The notes beneath the pieces were generated by a model, which did not search any database, had not been told where the DNA came from, and saw only the letters and a list, made by a program, of their open reading frames with translations. From Methylobacter sp. (GTDB lineage: Bacteria > Pseudomonadota > Gammaproteobacteria > Methylococcales > Methylomonadaceae): a DNA stretch of 64,000 bases. Location of the stretch: NCBI GenBank assembly GCA_030699385.1, contig JAUYMY010000007.1, positions 30,597 through 94,596 on the forward strand, in the 5' to 3' direction. The position numbers were made by a program, and so were the translations under genes. Shown one piece after another: positions 16,985-25,623 of the stretch. The first letter of the stretch is position 1; each line of letters opens with the position of its first letter.

Positions 16985-17650
16985 TTAGACCCGGCCACTG
17001 GTAGCCCCACGCCGCAACTCTGATAGCTCTGGAATCTTTTCTAAAGAAGCGATTGACCGCTCTACTACTAGCCAGAAATAGCTCGCAACATTCAGTGTCA
17101 GAAGTAAGTCTGCGTTTGGAACCTGACCTTCTGGAACGTTCATAACTCCCTTTTCTATGAGGTGCTTGAAGGGAGCCTCATATGATGACCCGTCAAGCGT
17201 CATGCCCAGAAAGCGGCCATTATCTGTATTCCAGAAATGAGTGAATTTAGTTGTGCGCCCGTGTGCAAGTTGATTTCTTAGTTGGAACAAAATGTCCAAC
17301 GTTTTCCAATCCTCGCCAATCACTTTTGGAAACTCGATGCCGTAGAGTGTCCGCAGCCACTTCTTCCAAGTGTCTAACCCTGTCGCGCGGCTCACGTCTT
17401 TCGCAATAACTTCCATCAGACGCCCCTGAAAGCCCTCATCTTGTGATGCTTTTGATGTGCACCACAGGTTGGAGAACTCTTCCAAAACTGACTCGAAGTA
17501 ACAAGCGGAGGCAAGTATTGCAAAGTAGTAAATGCCTGGGTTGTGGTTTTCGCTACTGAGAGCATACTTAACAAAATCAGCGACATGTTTCGTCATGTCG
17601 CCTAGAACAACGCCGGATGCTACTGGAATGTTTTGTTTAGGTGATGTCAT
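16985..17650 (-). CDS. Hypothetical protein with HEPN-like motif, integron cassette gene E
   Basis: 221 residues, largely helical. RNQLAHG (about residues 128-134) fits the Rx4H motif of HEPN ribonuclease-like domains and follows an aliphatic helix (LDILFQL), as in HEPN proteins. No other domain recognised. An RNase or toxin role is inference. It lies between attC 4 and a further attC-like site at 17661-17754, the largest cassette of the array. Confidence 0.65.
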   Translation of the reverse strand: MTSPKQNIPVASGVVLGDMTKHVADFVKYALSSENHNPGIYYFAILASACYFESVLEEFSNLWCTSKASQDEGFQGRLMEVIAKDVSRATGLDTWKKWLRTLYGIEFPKVIGEDWKTLDILFQLRNQLAHGRTTKFTHFWNTDNGRFLGMTLDGSSYEAPFKHLIEKGVMNVPEGQVPNADLLLTLNVASYFWLVVERSIASLEKIPELSELRRGATSGRV

Positions 17651-17660
17651 ATTTCTGTTG

Positions 17661-17754
17661 GTCTAACGTTAAGTAGACACCTAAGTAGGTGTATATTAAA
17701 TTTAAATTACCGGGGTATGGTGGTGTATAATGCCGCTTCGGTAATCTGTTAGGT
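17661..17754 (-). repeat. attC-like site 5
   Basis: Cores GTCTAAC (17661-17667) and GTTAGGT (17748-17754) are 94 bp apart with little inner symmetry. It may be a diverged attC or an attI-like end. No integrase gene lies within the about 600 bp up to the tRNA. Confidence 0.45.
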
Positions 17755-17824
17755 TGGATTCTATGGTAATTACATTATTGATAGCAACCTTTTTATGCAA
17801 AATACAAATACACCTCCTAAGTTC

Positions 17825-17968
17825 GGCAATTCTCATTATGGAATAATATATTTTAATCAAAGTGTTATAAATTAAATTTTCTGGTTTGTTTTTCATTTTA
17901 CAGAATTCTATTTTTCATAGGTTCAGTATCTATTTGATGTTATTTAAATTTCCATAATGGGAATTGCT
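17825..17968. mobile_element. MITE-like element with 18-bp terminal inverted repeats
   Basis: GGCAATTCTCATTATGGA (17825-17842) and TCCATAATGGGAATTGCT (17951-17968) match at 16 of 18 positions when inverted. The 144-bp unit is AT-rich and non-coding. No obvious target duplication was seen. Confidence 0.5.
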
Positions 17969-18025
17969 GCTATGCCTTGCGCTAATTGTTCGCAAGCCTT
18001 GTTATGCGCTTCTCTAGCTTGTTTT

Positions 18026-18162
18026 AAGGCTATTTCTGGAAAATAACATCCCTTAATGATCATGGCATGTAAAAAATAAAGTCCACGAAAAGCACGAAAA
18101 TTTCGTGGCTTTCGTGCTTTTCGTGAACAATTTTTGGTATTTCTTTTTCAGGAAATAGCCTT
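18026..18162. repeat. Nested inverted repeats, CACGAAA element copy 2
   Basis: Outer arms AAGGCTATTTCTGGAAAA (18026-18043) and TTTTCAGGAAATAGCCTT (18145-18162) match at 16 of 18. Inside is a perfect 16-bp hairpin, CACGAAAAGCACGAAA with TTTCGTGCTTTTCGTG, related to 10533-10633. The rest of 17755-18277 holds no gene that I can support. Confidence 0.6.
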
Positions 18163-18277
18163 ATAGCTGTATCTGATAGGGGTATGGCGGTATTTTTTTT
18201 GACGGTTCAAAATATACCGTCATATATGCCGACATAACCGGTTGTCAACGTATTTTGACGTACTTCGATGGGCAATA

Positions 18278-18312
18278 AAAAACCCGCTAAGCCTTGCGGC
18301 TTGCGGGTTTTT
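18278..18312 (-). terminator. Terminator downstream of tRNA-Leu
   Basis: AAAAACCCGC, a short GC-rich loop, then GCGGGTTTTTG. Runs of A and T on the two sides make it usable from either strand. It lies about 30 bp past the 3' end of the tRNA. Confidence 0.85.
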
Positions 18313-18343
18313 GTAGTTCTTTGCACGGCTCTGAACCAATGTT

Positions 18344-18430
18344 TGGTACCGAGGGCCGGAATCGAACCGGCACGATGTCACCATCACCGGATTTTGAATC
18401 CGGCGCGTCTACCAGTTCCGCCACCCCGGC
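18344..18430 (-). tRNA. tRNA-Leu(CAA)
   Basis: 87 nt on the minus strand beginning GCCGGGGTGGCGGAACTGG and ending with an encoded CCA. The anticodon stem CCGGA/TCCGG encloses the loop TTCAAAA, so the anticodon is CAA. A long class II variable arm (TGATGGTGACATCG) and the T-arm GGTTCGATTCC are present. It lies between the cassette region and queA, so it may mark the edge of the accessory segment. Confidence 0.96.
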
Positions 18431-18441
18431 AAAGAACGTGC

Positions 18442-18447
18442 ATTATA
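18442..18447 (-). promoter_or_regulatory. -10 box of tRNA-Leu
   Basis: Read on the minus strand as TATAAT, 11 bases before the tRNA 5' end. No clear -35 was identified. Confidence 0.55.
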
Positions 18448-18517
18448 GGGAGAGTTGATTAATAATGCTACTCTTTTTTTGTTATTTTCAAAAACAACCT
18501 TAATAATATCGTCTGCC

Positions 18518-19537
18518 ATGAGAAAAAGTGAGTTTAATTACCTATTGCCTGAAGCGCTAATTGCGCAAAAACCTTTGGCTGAACGGGATGCAAGTCGTTT
18601 GCTATGTATGGGGAGGGGCACGGGAAAGATAGCCGATCGGCAGTTTACTGATTTCATTGAGTTGATCAATGAGACTGATTTGCTGGTTTTTAATAACACT
18701 AAGGTGATTCCGGCCCGATTGTTTGGCAACAAACAAAGCGGCGGCAAAGTTGAGATTCTTATTGAACGCATTTTGGATGAGCATCATGCCATTGCTCATG
18801 TCCGGTCGAGCAAGTCGGCGAAAGCCGGTACGTTAATAGCGCTGGATAAGGGCTATTGCTGCGAGGTGTTGGGCAGGGCGGATGATTTGTTTCAGCTGGA
18901 GTTTAAAGGTGACAGCAGTTTGCTCGGCATACTGGAGCAAATTGGTCATATTCCGTTGCCACCTTATATTACGCGTGCAGATGACGAATCTGACCTGACT
19001 CGCTATCAGACTGTTTTTGCCAAAGAGGCGGGGGCGGTTGCCGCGCCGACTGCTGGCCTGCATTTTGATCAGGCGATGATGGACAAGCTTAAGGCCAAAG
19101 GTGTGCAAAGCGCTTTTGTGACCTTGCACGTTGGCAGCGGGACTTTTCAGCCGGTCAGGGTGGAAGATTTATCTGAACATTTAATGCACAAGGAATATTT
19201 TGCGGTGTTGCCGGAGACGGTGGCGGCGGTTCAACAGACCAGAGACAGGGGCGGGCGGGTTATTGCAATCGGGACGACGGCGGTTCGTGCGTTGGAATCG
19301 GCATCCCGAGGCGGCCAACTGGAAGCCGGTTTTGGCGATACTGACTTGTTTATTACTCCCGGCTACTCATTTAAATCGGTCGATGCGATGCTGACTAATT
19401 TCCATTTGCCTGAATCGACTTTGCTGATGCTGGTTTCGGCGTTTGCCGGTTATGAACACATTATGGCGGCCTACCGCCATGCTATTGATCGTTCTTACCG
19501 ATTTTTCAGCTATGGTGATGCGATGTTTTTGGGTTAG
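18518..19537 (+). CDS. queA: S-adenosylmethionine:tRNA ribosyltransferase-isomerase QueA
   Basis: 339 residues from [17 protein letters not shown], the family's standard start; the track's start at 18455 adds an unrelated leader. Motifs include [31 protein letters not shown] and [19 protein letters not shown]. It transfers the ribosyl part of SAM to preQ1-tRNA to give epoxyqueuosine. tgt, the common neighbour, is not adjacent. Confidence 0.96.
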   Translation: MRKSEFNYLLPEALIAQKPLAERDASRLLCMGRGTGKIADRQFTDFIELINETDLLVFNNTKVIPARLFGNKQSGGKVEILIERILDEHHAIAHVRSSKSAKAGTLIALDKGYCCEVLGRADDLFQLEFKGDSSLLGILEQIGHIPLPPYITRADDESDLTRYQTVFAKEAGAVAAPTAGLHFDQAMMDKLKAKGVQSAFVTLHVGSGTFQPVRVEDLSEHLMHKEYFAVLPETVAAVQQTRDRGGRVIAIGTTAVRALESASRGGQLEAGFGDTDLFITPGYSFKSVDAMLTNFHLPESTLLMLVSAFAGYEHIMAAYRHAIDRSYRFFSYGDAMFLG

Positions 19538-19719
19538 TAATTTATCATTACCGATAGATAGCATAAAATTTATCAAACCAACTTAGAAATGAGCATGAAA
19601 TAATTTGAACTGCTTGCACTCCGGCTATTGGCAACTTGCCTAAATTATTTTAATGTCTACAACCATCCCACCGCAGGCTTGGAGCTCATCGAGTCGGCGG
19701 ATTTTATCCAACAACTTCT

Positions 19720-20160
19720 ATGATCACTATTATTCAACGCGTAACCTGCGCTAAAGTCACCGTCAATAGTCAGGATATTGGTAGCATTGATACCGGCATA
19801 CTGGCGTTGGTTGCGGTGGAAAAGGCAGACACTGAAAAAGACGCCCAACGCTTATTGGAACGCATCCTTAATTATCGGATTTTTGCCGATAGCGACGACC
19901 GGATGAATTTGAGTTTAAGGGATATTGACGGCGGTTTGTTGTTGGTTCCGCAATTTACGCTGGCGGCGGATACCCAAAAAGGCAACCGGCCCAGTTTTAT
20001 TTCTGCGGCGCCGCCGGAGCAAGGTAAAAAGATGTTCGACTATTTGCAACAATTGGCCAAACAAACCTATTCAAAAGTTGAATTCGGCCAGTTCGGTGCC
20101 GATATGCAAGTTGCGCTGGTCAATAACGGGCCGGTTACTTTTACGCTGAGAACCCATTAG
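19720..20160 (+). CDS. dtd: D-aminoacyl-tRNA deacylase
   Basis: 146 residues. It begins MITIIQRVTCAKVTV and carries the DTD motifs PQFTLAAD (the SQFTL site) and NNGPVTFTL, plus NRPSFISAAPP. It removes D-amino acids and glycine mischarged on tRNA. It stands alone, with queA 180 bp upstream in the same direction. Confidence 0.95.
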   Translation: MITIIQRVTCAKVTVNSQDIGSIDTGILALVAVEKADTEKDAQRLLERILNYRIFADSDDRMNLSLRDIDGGLLLVPQFTLAADTQKGNRPSFISAAPPEQGKKMFDYLQQLAKQTYSKVEFGQFGADMQVALVNNGPVTFTLRTH

Positions 20161-20165
20161 CAGTG

Positions 20166-20225
20166 GGTAAAATAGAACACGGATGCCAACAGTAGGCGCT
20201 TTAGGCGACGCTGATTGGGCGGATT
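20166..20225. repeat. Dispersed ACACGGATG element
   Basis: GAACACGGATGCC, then GCTGATTGGGCGGATTTA. A related string (AAACACGGATGG, GGATTTACACGGA) lies after galU at about 11608-11645. This looks like a short genome-dispersed repeat; only two copies are visible here. Confidence 0.4.
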
Positions 20226-20284
20226 TAGGCAAGTTGATGCATTTATTAGTTTTAACGGCGATGACCCGTCCAATCGGTACGCGA

Positions 20285-20443
20285 TTAAAAATCATCATCA
20301 TCATCTTCTTCTTCATAAGGCTGCGCTTTTACGTTATCAGGGATTTTCGGCATGGTGGCTGAGCGCAACAGAATCAACGCGCCGCCCAACACAAACAGCA
20401 ACGCGATTATAAATAATACTATCCACATTCCATCTGTCCCCAT
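20285..20443 (-). CDS. Small membrane protein, DUF2897-like
   Basis: About 52 residues: one membrane helix (MWIVLFIIALLFVLGGALIL) followed by SATMPKIPDNVKAQPYEEEDDDDDF, an acidic tail. This resembles the DUF2897 family of small gammaproteobacterial membrane proteins. The start is uncertain (20443 or 20428); the track's start at 20485 adds residues unlikely to be translated. Confidence 0.6.
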   Translation of the reverse strand: MGTDGMWIVLFIIALLFVLGGALILLRSATMPKIPDNVKAQPYEEEDDDDDF

Positions 20444-20508
20444 TTTTGGTTTGCCTAAGCGGGTTACGGTAGAATACCCGCACACTGAATTATTTTACAT
20501 ACCTCACT

Positions 20509-21849
20509 ATGAAACAAGTCGAATTACTTTCCCCTGCCGGAACCCTTAAAAACATGCGCTATGCGTTTGCTTACGGCGCCGATGCCGTTTATGCAGGGCT
20601 GCCGCGCTACAGCCTTAGGGTGCGCAACAATGATTTCCTTGAAGACAATCTGGCGAAAGGTATCGCTGAAGCGCATGAACTGGGCAAAAAGTTTTTCCTG
20701 GCCACTAATGTGATTCCGCATAATGCCAAGGTTAAAACTTTCATCAAAGATATTACCCCGGTGATTGCAATGCAGCCGGATGCGTTGATTATGGCCGATC
20801 CCGGCTTGATTATGATGACCCGCGAAGCGTGGCCAGAGATGCCTATCCATTTGTCGGTACAAGCCAATACGGTCAATTATGCCTCGGTCAATTTCTGGAA
20901 AAGCATGGGCGTCGAGCGAGTCATTTTGTCGCGCGAATTGTCATTGGATGAAATTGAAGACATCCGCCAGCGTTGCCCCGATACCGAGCTTGAAGTATTT
21001 GTCCACGGCGCCTTATGTATCGCTTATTCCGGGCGCTGCCTGTTGTCCGGCTATTTCAACCACCGCGACCCTAATCAGGGTACTTGCACCAATTCCTGCC
21101 GCTGGAAATACGACACGCTGCCCGCACACGAAAATGCCGAAGGCGATTATGTGCTGGACGGCGCGGCGCTGTCGATGTCTGACATCAGCAACGCCAGTTG
21201 CGGCGGTGCGGAACGCCATCCGTTGGCGGACAAGGTGTATTTTCTGGAAGAGGAGGGCCGCAAAGGCGAATTGCTGCCGGTGATGGAAGATGAAAACGGC
21301 ACTTACATCATGAATTCGAAAGACTTGCGGGCTATTGAGCATGTGCAGCGTCTGGTTGAAATCGGCGTGGACAGCCTTAAAATAGAAGGCCGCACCAAGT
21401 CGCATTATTACGTGGCGCGTACTGCGCAAACTTACCGTCAGGCAATTGATGATGCGCTGGCAGGGCGAGCCTTCCAACCTGAACTGATTGGCGTGTTGGA
21501 AAATTTGGCTAATCGGGGTTATACCGATGGTTTTTATCAGCGCCATCATACCCATGAACAGCAAAACTATATCACCGGTTATTCCAAAAGCCATCAGCAG
21601 CAGTTTTGCGGTGAAATCAGAAGTTATGATCCGGCAACCGGCTTAGCTACCATTGATGTTAAAAACAAGTTTTCGGTCGGCGACAAGTTGGAATTGATCC
21701 TGCCGCAAGGCAATCAGGATATTGTGATTGAGCGCATGGAAGGTATGTTCGGGCAAGACATGGAGGAGGCGTCGGGCGGCGGTTATGAAGTGAAAATACC
21801 GCTGCCTGACATTTGTGCCGATAAGGGCTTGCTAGCACGGTATACTTGA
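20509..21849 (+). CDS. trhP: tRNA hydroxylation protein TrhP (peptidase U32 family, YegQ)
   Basis: 446 residues. VELLSPAGTLKNMRYAFAYGADAVYAG is the U32 N terminus; ALCIAYSGRCLLSGY with GTCTNSCRW supplies the four cysteines of the probable iron-sulfur centre. SLKIEGRTKSHYYVA and the C-terminal beta-barrel complete the YegQ type. YegQ/TrhP makes 5-hydroxyuridine at position 34 of tRNAs in a prephenate-dependent way. It could be misread as a protease. Confidence 0.93.
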   Translation: MKQVELLSPAGTLKNMRYAFAYGADAVYAGLPRYSLRVRNNDFLEDNLAKGIAEAHELGKKFFLATNVIPHNAKVKTFIKDITPVIAMQPDALIMADPGLIMMTREAWPEMPIHLSVQANTVNYASVNFWKSMGVERVILSRELSLDEIEDIRQRCPDTELEVFVHGALCIAYSGRCLLSGYFNHRDPNQGTCTNSCRWKYDTLPAHENAEGDYVLDGAALSMSDISNASCGGAERHPLADKVYFLEEEGRKGELLPVMEDENGTYIMNSKDLRAIEHVQRLVEIGVDSLKIEGRTKSHYYVARTAQTYRQAIDDALAGRAFQPELIGVLENLANRGYTDGFYQRHHTHEQQNYITGYSKSHQQQFCGEIRSYDPATGLATIDVKNKFSVGDKLELILPQGNQDIVIERMEGMFGQDMEEASGGGYEVKIPLPDICADKGLLARYT

Positions 21850-21886
21850 GATTGAGCGTTCTGTGTCGGAATAGATGGGGAAAAGC

Positions 21887-22519
21887 ATGACAGATGATGA
21901 ATTAAAAGCATTGGTTGCGAGTATTGTCGTTGCGCAAAAGGTAACTGATGAGCAAATGAAGCGCACGGATGAACGCATGAAGCTGACTGATGAAAAATTT
22001 GCCAGCTTGAATGAGTCGAAAAAAGCACTCGATGAACAAATAGAAAGAACGGAGGCGCAGCTGGAAAAAACCTCGCGTAAAATCAATAGGCTGGCAGAGT
22101 TGTACGGCAACGTGTCGCAAAATCAAGGAGATGTGGCAGAAGAGTTTTTTCTGAACAGCTTGCTAAAAGATAACCATTTAGGGGCTATTCACTTTGATGA
22201 TGTGGCCAGAAGCATGGAAAAACAGCGGGGTCAGATTCAGGAAGAATATGATTTGGTGATGACGAACGGTGATGCTGTAGATATTGTCGAGGTTAAATAT
22301 AAAGCCCACATCAATGACCTGGACAAGCTGGACCGTAAAATAAGGCATTTTAAAAAACTATTTCCTATTTACCAGAAATACAAACAATACGGTGCGATTG
22401 CCTCATTCCACATCAATGACGATGCAAAAAAAGAAGCCTTGAAACGGGGCTATTTTGTGTTGCAACGTAGCGGCGATTTAGTGCATACCGAAAGCAGCGA
22501 TCATTTGACGGTATTGTAG
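21887..22519 (+). CDS. Coiled-coil protein with PD-(D/E)XK-like nuclease fold (DUF3782-like)
   Basis: About 210 residues. Residues about 1-65 are a coiled coil of repeated 11-residue units (DEQMKRTDERMKLTDEKF). The C-terminal part has EEYDLVMTNGDAVDIVEVKYK, a D...ExK arrangement typical of PD-(D/E)XK nuclease folds. I place it in the DUF3782 group often seen near mobile DNA. Function unknown; RloC or restriction links would be speculation. The ATG at 21887 has GGGGA five bases upstream and is preferred to the track's start. Confidence 0.7.
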   Translation: MTDDELKALVASIVVAQKVTDEQMKRTDERMKLTDEKFASLNESKKALDEQIERTEAQLEKTSRKINRLAELYGNVSQNQGDVAEEFFLNSLLKDNHLGAIHFDDVARSMEKQRGQIQEEYDLVMTNGDAVDIVEVKYKAHINDLDKLDRKIRHFKKLFPIYQKYKQYGAIASFHINDDAKKEALKRGYFVLQRSGDLVHTESSDHLTVL

Positions 22520-22589
22520 CGGCATCACCTAATCCTGCATCTTTTGTGTGTTGGACGTTTTTTTTGTTTCACTTTTTGATATTTAAATT

Positions 22590-23075
22590 ATGAACTTTAC
22601 TACCGCTAATCTTTGCGATAGCCATTCAGATGAAGACCACTTTCAGATTGCCGAGCCACTGCTTCAAGCTTATGGCGGTCAGGCTCGTTTTTGTGGGCAA
22701 ATCACCACCATCAAGGTGTTCGAGGACGATGCTTTAATTAAAGCCGTTTTGCAGGAGAAGGTCGATAACCGGGTATTGGTTATCGATGGCGGCGGCTCCC
22801 ACCGCTGTGCCTTATTGGATGCCGACTCGGCAAAACTTGCCATCGCCAATGGTTGGCAAGGCGTAGTGATTCACGGCTGTATTCGGGATTCTGCACTGAT
22901 TAATCAGCTGCCTATCGGTATCCGCGCACTGCATACGCATCCACTGAAAAGCCATAAAAAAGACCCAGGCGACCGCGATTTATTAATCACGTTTGCCGGC
23001 ATCAATTTCAAGCAAAATCATTTTTTATATGCGGATGCCGATGGAATTATCGTTTCGGAAACGCTGTTGAGTTAG
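22590..23075 (+). CDS. rraA: Ribonuclease E activity regulator RraA
   Basis: 161 residues. TANLCDSHSDE, the YGGQARFCGQITTIK block, VLVIDGGGSHRCALLDADSA and GWQGVVIHGCIRD are the RraA/MenG-like signature. RraA binds RNase E and lowers its activity on mRNA. Its start follows AT-rich sequence with weak Shine-Dalgarno support. Confidence 0.93.
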   Translation: MNFTTANLCDSHSDEDHFQIAEPLLQAYGGQARFCGQITTIKVFEDDALIKAVLQEKVDNRVLVIDGGGSHRCALLDADSAKLAIANGWQGVVIHGCIRDSALINQLPIGIRALHTHPLKSHKKDPGDRDLLITFAGINFKQNHFLYADADGIIVSETLLS

Positions 23076-23111
23076 AATAACATCACATTAACCTAGTAAA
23101 GAAGTCAAGAT

Positions 23112-24059
23112 ATGCATATTGTACTCGCTAACCCCCGTGGATTCTGTGCCGGCGTCGACCGCGCCATTGAAATTGTCGATCAGGCCATTGAAGCTTTCGG
23201 CGCGCCCATTTACGTCCGTCACGAAGTTGTCCACAACCGTACCGTGGTTGACGGCCTTAAAGAAAAAGGCGCCATTTTTATTGAAGATTTAACCGATGTG
23301 CCGGTGGGGTCTTATTTGATTTTCAGCGCCCACGGCGTGTCCAAACAAGTGCAGCAGGAAGCTAAAGAGCGTGATTTAACGGTGTTTGATGCCACTTGTC
23401 CGCTGGTCACCAAAGTTCATTTGCAAGTCGCTAAACATGCCAAAGAAAACCGGGAAGTCATCTTGATTGGCCATGCCGGGCACCCGGAAGTTGAGGGTAC
23501 CATGGGCCAATACGAAAGAAGCACCGACAACGGCGGTATTTATCTGGTGGAAACCCCGGCTGATGTTGAAAGGCTGGCGGTAAAAAATCCCGATAATCTG
23601 GCTTATGTGACGCAAACCACCTTGTCGATGACCGACACCAAGATTATGGTCGATGCCTTACGGGCGCGCTTTAAATCGATTCAGGAACAAAAAAAGGACG
23701 ATATTTGTTACGCCACGCAAAACCGTCAGGATGCCGTTTATGAACTGGCTAAAACGGCGGATATTATCCTTGTTGTGGGCTCGCCTAACAGTTCCAATTC
23801 TAATCGTTTGCGCGAAATTGCCGAGCAACTTGGCAAGCAATCGTATTTAATTGATACGGCAAAAGACATGCAACAAAACTGGTTTGACGGTGTTGCCGTG
23901 GTTGGCGTTACCGCCGGTGCTTCTGCCCCCGAAGTGCTGGTTCAGGAAGTCATCGATCAATTAAAACAATGGGGCAGTCAATCGACCGTTGAGATTCAAG
24001 GCATTGAAGAAAAAGTGGTATTTTCTTTACCCAAGGAATTAAAAAAACACCTCAATTAA
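23112..24059 (+). CDS. ispH: 4-hydroxy-3-methylbut-2-enyl diphosphate reductase IspH
   Basis: 315 residues. The three cluster cysteines lie in [13 protein letters not shown] (about C13), [11 protein letters not shown] and [13 protein letters not shown]. It carries out the last step of the MEP isoprenoid pathway, making IPP and DMAPP using a 4Fe-4S centre. Length is normal. A terminator-like hairpin follows the stop. Confidence 0.97.
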   Translation: MHIVLANPRGFCAGVDRAIEIVDQAIEAFGAPIYVRHEVVHNRTVVDGLKEKGAIFIEDLTDVPVGSYLIFSAHGVSKQVQQEAKERDLTVFDATCPLVTKVHLQVAKHAKENREVILIGHAGHPEVEGTMGQYERSTDNGGIYLVETPADVERLAVKNPDNLAYVTQTTLSMTDTKIMVDALRARFKSIQEQKKDDICYATQNRQDAVYELAKTADIILVVGSPNSSNSNRLREIAEQLGKQSYLIDTAKDMQQNWFDGVAVVGVTAGASAPEVLVQEVIDQLKQWGSQSTVEIQGIEEKVVFSLPKELKKHLN

Positions 24060-24075
24060 TCCTTTCTATGTTAGG

Positions 24076-24100
24076 GCGGCACTACGGTGTCCGCCTTTTA
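24076..24100 (+). terminator. Terminator after ispH
   Basis: GGCGGCAC, a TACG tetraloop, GTGTCCGCC (one bulged T), then TTTT. It starts 17 bp after the ispH stop. Confidence 0.6.
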
Positions 24101-24253
24101 ATATCGATTTATCTACGAACCCGCATTAATATAAAGACAAAAATGCAGGTTTTTATCTAAAATAGCCCCGCGACACCACCAACCTTAACAGCAATAACGG
24201 AAAATAGGCCGTTGTTGATTGCTGAATTTATTTTAATTTTTCTGAAGATAATT

Positions 24254-24613
24254 ATGACATTTACCGCAATGGATCTTGTGGCTCAGGCCAAACAACATAT
24301 TGTTGAAATTGATATTGATGCTGCCAAAAACGCCTTGGGCACCAGTCTTGTTTTGGATGTCAGAGAGCTTGCTGAATACACGAGCGGCCATTTGCCGGGT
24401 GCATTCAACATACCGCGCGGCGTATTGGAGTTCAAGATAGGCACGCATCCCGACTTTCAGGATAAACAAGATGCCCCTATTATTGTTTATTGCCAATCCG
24501 GCGGCCGTTCGGCATTGGCCACTGAAGCATTAAATAAAATGGGTTTCAATAATGCGCTGAGCATGGCGGGCGGATTTAAGGCCTGGACTGATAGCGGCAA
24601 CGAAGTCGTTTAA
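24254..24613 (+). CDS. Rhodanese-like domain protein
   Basis: About 119 residues from MTFTAMDLVAQAKQHIVEID. Single rhodanese domain: LVLDVRELAEYTSGHLPGAFNIPRG, and the active loop VYCQSGGRSALA with Cys. It probably transfers sulfane sulfur or acts in thiol redox in the cytoplasm. The track start at 24212 lies in poor context; GAAGA precedes the chosen ATG. It abuts hslR with no gap. Confidence 0.88.
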   Translation: MTFTAMDLVAQAKQHIVEIDIDAAKNALGTSLVLDVRELAEYTSGHLPGAFNIPRGVLEFKIGTHPDFQDKQDAPIIVYCQSGGRSALATEALNKMGFNNALSMAGGFKAWTDSGNEVV

Positions 24614-25006
24614 ATGGCTGAGTTGGAAACTATCCGGCTGGATAAGTGGCTCTGGGCGGCGCGTTTTTTTAAAACACGAAATCTAGCCGCCGAAGCCATT
24701 TCCGGCGGAAAAGTCCATGTTAACGGGCAACGCAGCAAGCCCGGCAAAGAAGTGAAAATCGGTGCCGAGCTTTCGATCAGCAAAGACAGTTATCGTTGGG
24801 AAATCGTCATTATCGCCATCAACGGCCAGCGGCGTTCGGCCAAAGAAGCGCTCTTTCTGTATCAGGAAAGTCCTGAAAGCCTTGCCAGGCGCGAGCTGCA
24901 AATCATACAGAATCGCGAACAGCGGGAATTATTCGATTTTAGCGGTAGGGAGCATAAGCCGAATAAAAAGGAACGGCGTTTGATTCACCAGTTTAAGCAA
25001 GGATAA
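24614..25006 (+). CDS. hslR: Heat shock protein 15 (S4 RNA-binding)
   Basis: 130 residues. RLDKWLWAARFFKTRNLAAEAISGGKVHVNG is an S4 domain at the N terminus; the basic tail KPNKKERRLIHQFKQ is as in Hsp15. Hsp15 binds stalled 50S subunits still carrying nascent chains after heat stress. It starts directly after the rhodanese stop. Confidence 0.92.
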   Translation: MAELETIRLDKWLWAARFFKTRNLAAEAISGGKVHVNGQRSKPGKEVKIGAELSISKDSYRWEIVIIAINGQRRSAKEALFLYQESPESLARRELQIIQNREQRELFDFSGREHKPNKKERRLIHQFKQG

Positions 25007-25339
25007 TTACAAACAGGTAGGCGGCTTAGGCAAGCCGGCCAGTTTGCAGGCGTATTTTAACGGGCCGTCGGGAAACAAGCGATGCAGATAGCGGCTGTTG
25101 CCTTTTGCCACGCCCAGTTCTTTAGCAATCGCCTTGGTAAATACCCGTGCATTAGGCAAGTGTTTGAATTGCTGATAATAATGGCGGATAAACAAAATGA
25201 TTTCCCAGTGTTCAGCACTGAGTTCGATGTTGCTTACTGCGGCCAACTGTTCAGCGACCGATTCATTCCAGTCTGACGAGTTGAGCAAGAAACCTTGGTC
25301 TGTTGTTTCAAGGCTGAAGGTCGTAGAGCTCATGTCCAT
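25007..25339 (-). CDS. tusE: TusE/DsrC family sulfur carrier
   Basis: 110 residues. The LSAEHWEIILFIRHYY block and the C terminus ending CKLAGLPKPPTCL define the DsrC/TusE family. Two cysteines ten residues apart (CX10C) are present; the penultimate one carries sulfur in TusE, and the pair is typical of DsrC. It receives persulfide from TusBCD and passes it to MnmA for 2-thiolation of tRNA U34. It overlaps tusB by 10 bp. tusC and tusD are not nearby. Confidence 0.85.
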   Translation of the reverse strand: MDMSSTTFSLETTDQGFLLNSSDWNESVAEQLAAVSNIELSAEHWEIILFIRHYYQQFKHLPNARVFTKAIAKELGVAKGNSRYLHRLFPDGPLKYACKLAGLPKPPTCL

Positions 25340-25620
25340 GACTGAATAAGCGGATGTTGAACAGTCAACTTAACCAGACCTGCATAATCAATCACCTCAA
25401 CGCCATGCGTTAATTCATCGGCGGCAATTCCGCGCACGGCAATATCGTCCGACAACACACACAGGCGATTACTGGCTAATTGTTGCGTTAAGTTGGCGCT
25501 TAGACTGCTGTTTTTTAATACGCGCAGCACTGCATTTTCAAGAAAAACCGCCACATCGCCGACGCCCATGCGCTCTAAAATGGCGGTTTCAATTGGCGAC
25601 TGAAAAATAAGATGCAGCAT
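25330..25620 (-). CDS. tusB: TusB/DsrH family sulfur relay protein
   Basis: 96 residues. MLHLIFQSPIETAILERM, LCVLSDDIAVRGI and the C-terminal YAGLVKLTVQHPLIQSW are the DsrH/TusB pattern. In the usual relay TusB forms a hexamer with TusC and TusD, but only tusE is downstream and an SMR gene is upstream in this operon. Confidence 0.82.
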   Translation of the reverse strand: MLHLIFQSPIETAILERMGVGDVAVFLENAVLRVLKNSSLSANLTQQLASNRLCVLSDDIAVRGIAADELTHGVEVIDYAGLVKLTVQHPLIQSWT

Positions 25621-25623
25621 ATT

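Noticed and set aside
17702-17896. 64-residue minus-strand ORF beside the cassette array
   Set aside because: It spans an attC-like core and part of the MITE-like repeat, and has no Shine-Dalgarno sequence or recognisable family.
17755-18343. Search for an integron integrase next to the attC array
   Set aside because: No ORF of integrase length or tyrosine-recombinase motif is present here or on the other side of the array.
18268-18462. 64-residue ORF over the tRNA region
   Set aside because: It reads through tRNA-Leu(CAA) and its terminator on the opposite strand.
20071-20316. 81-residue minus-strand ORF overlapping the dtd end
   Set aside because: Runs through the ACACGGATG repeat and into dtd antisense; the DUF2897-like gene is in another frame.
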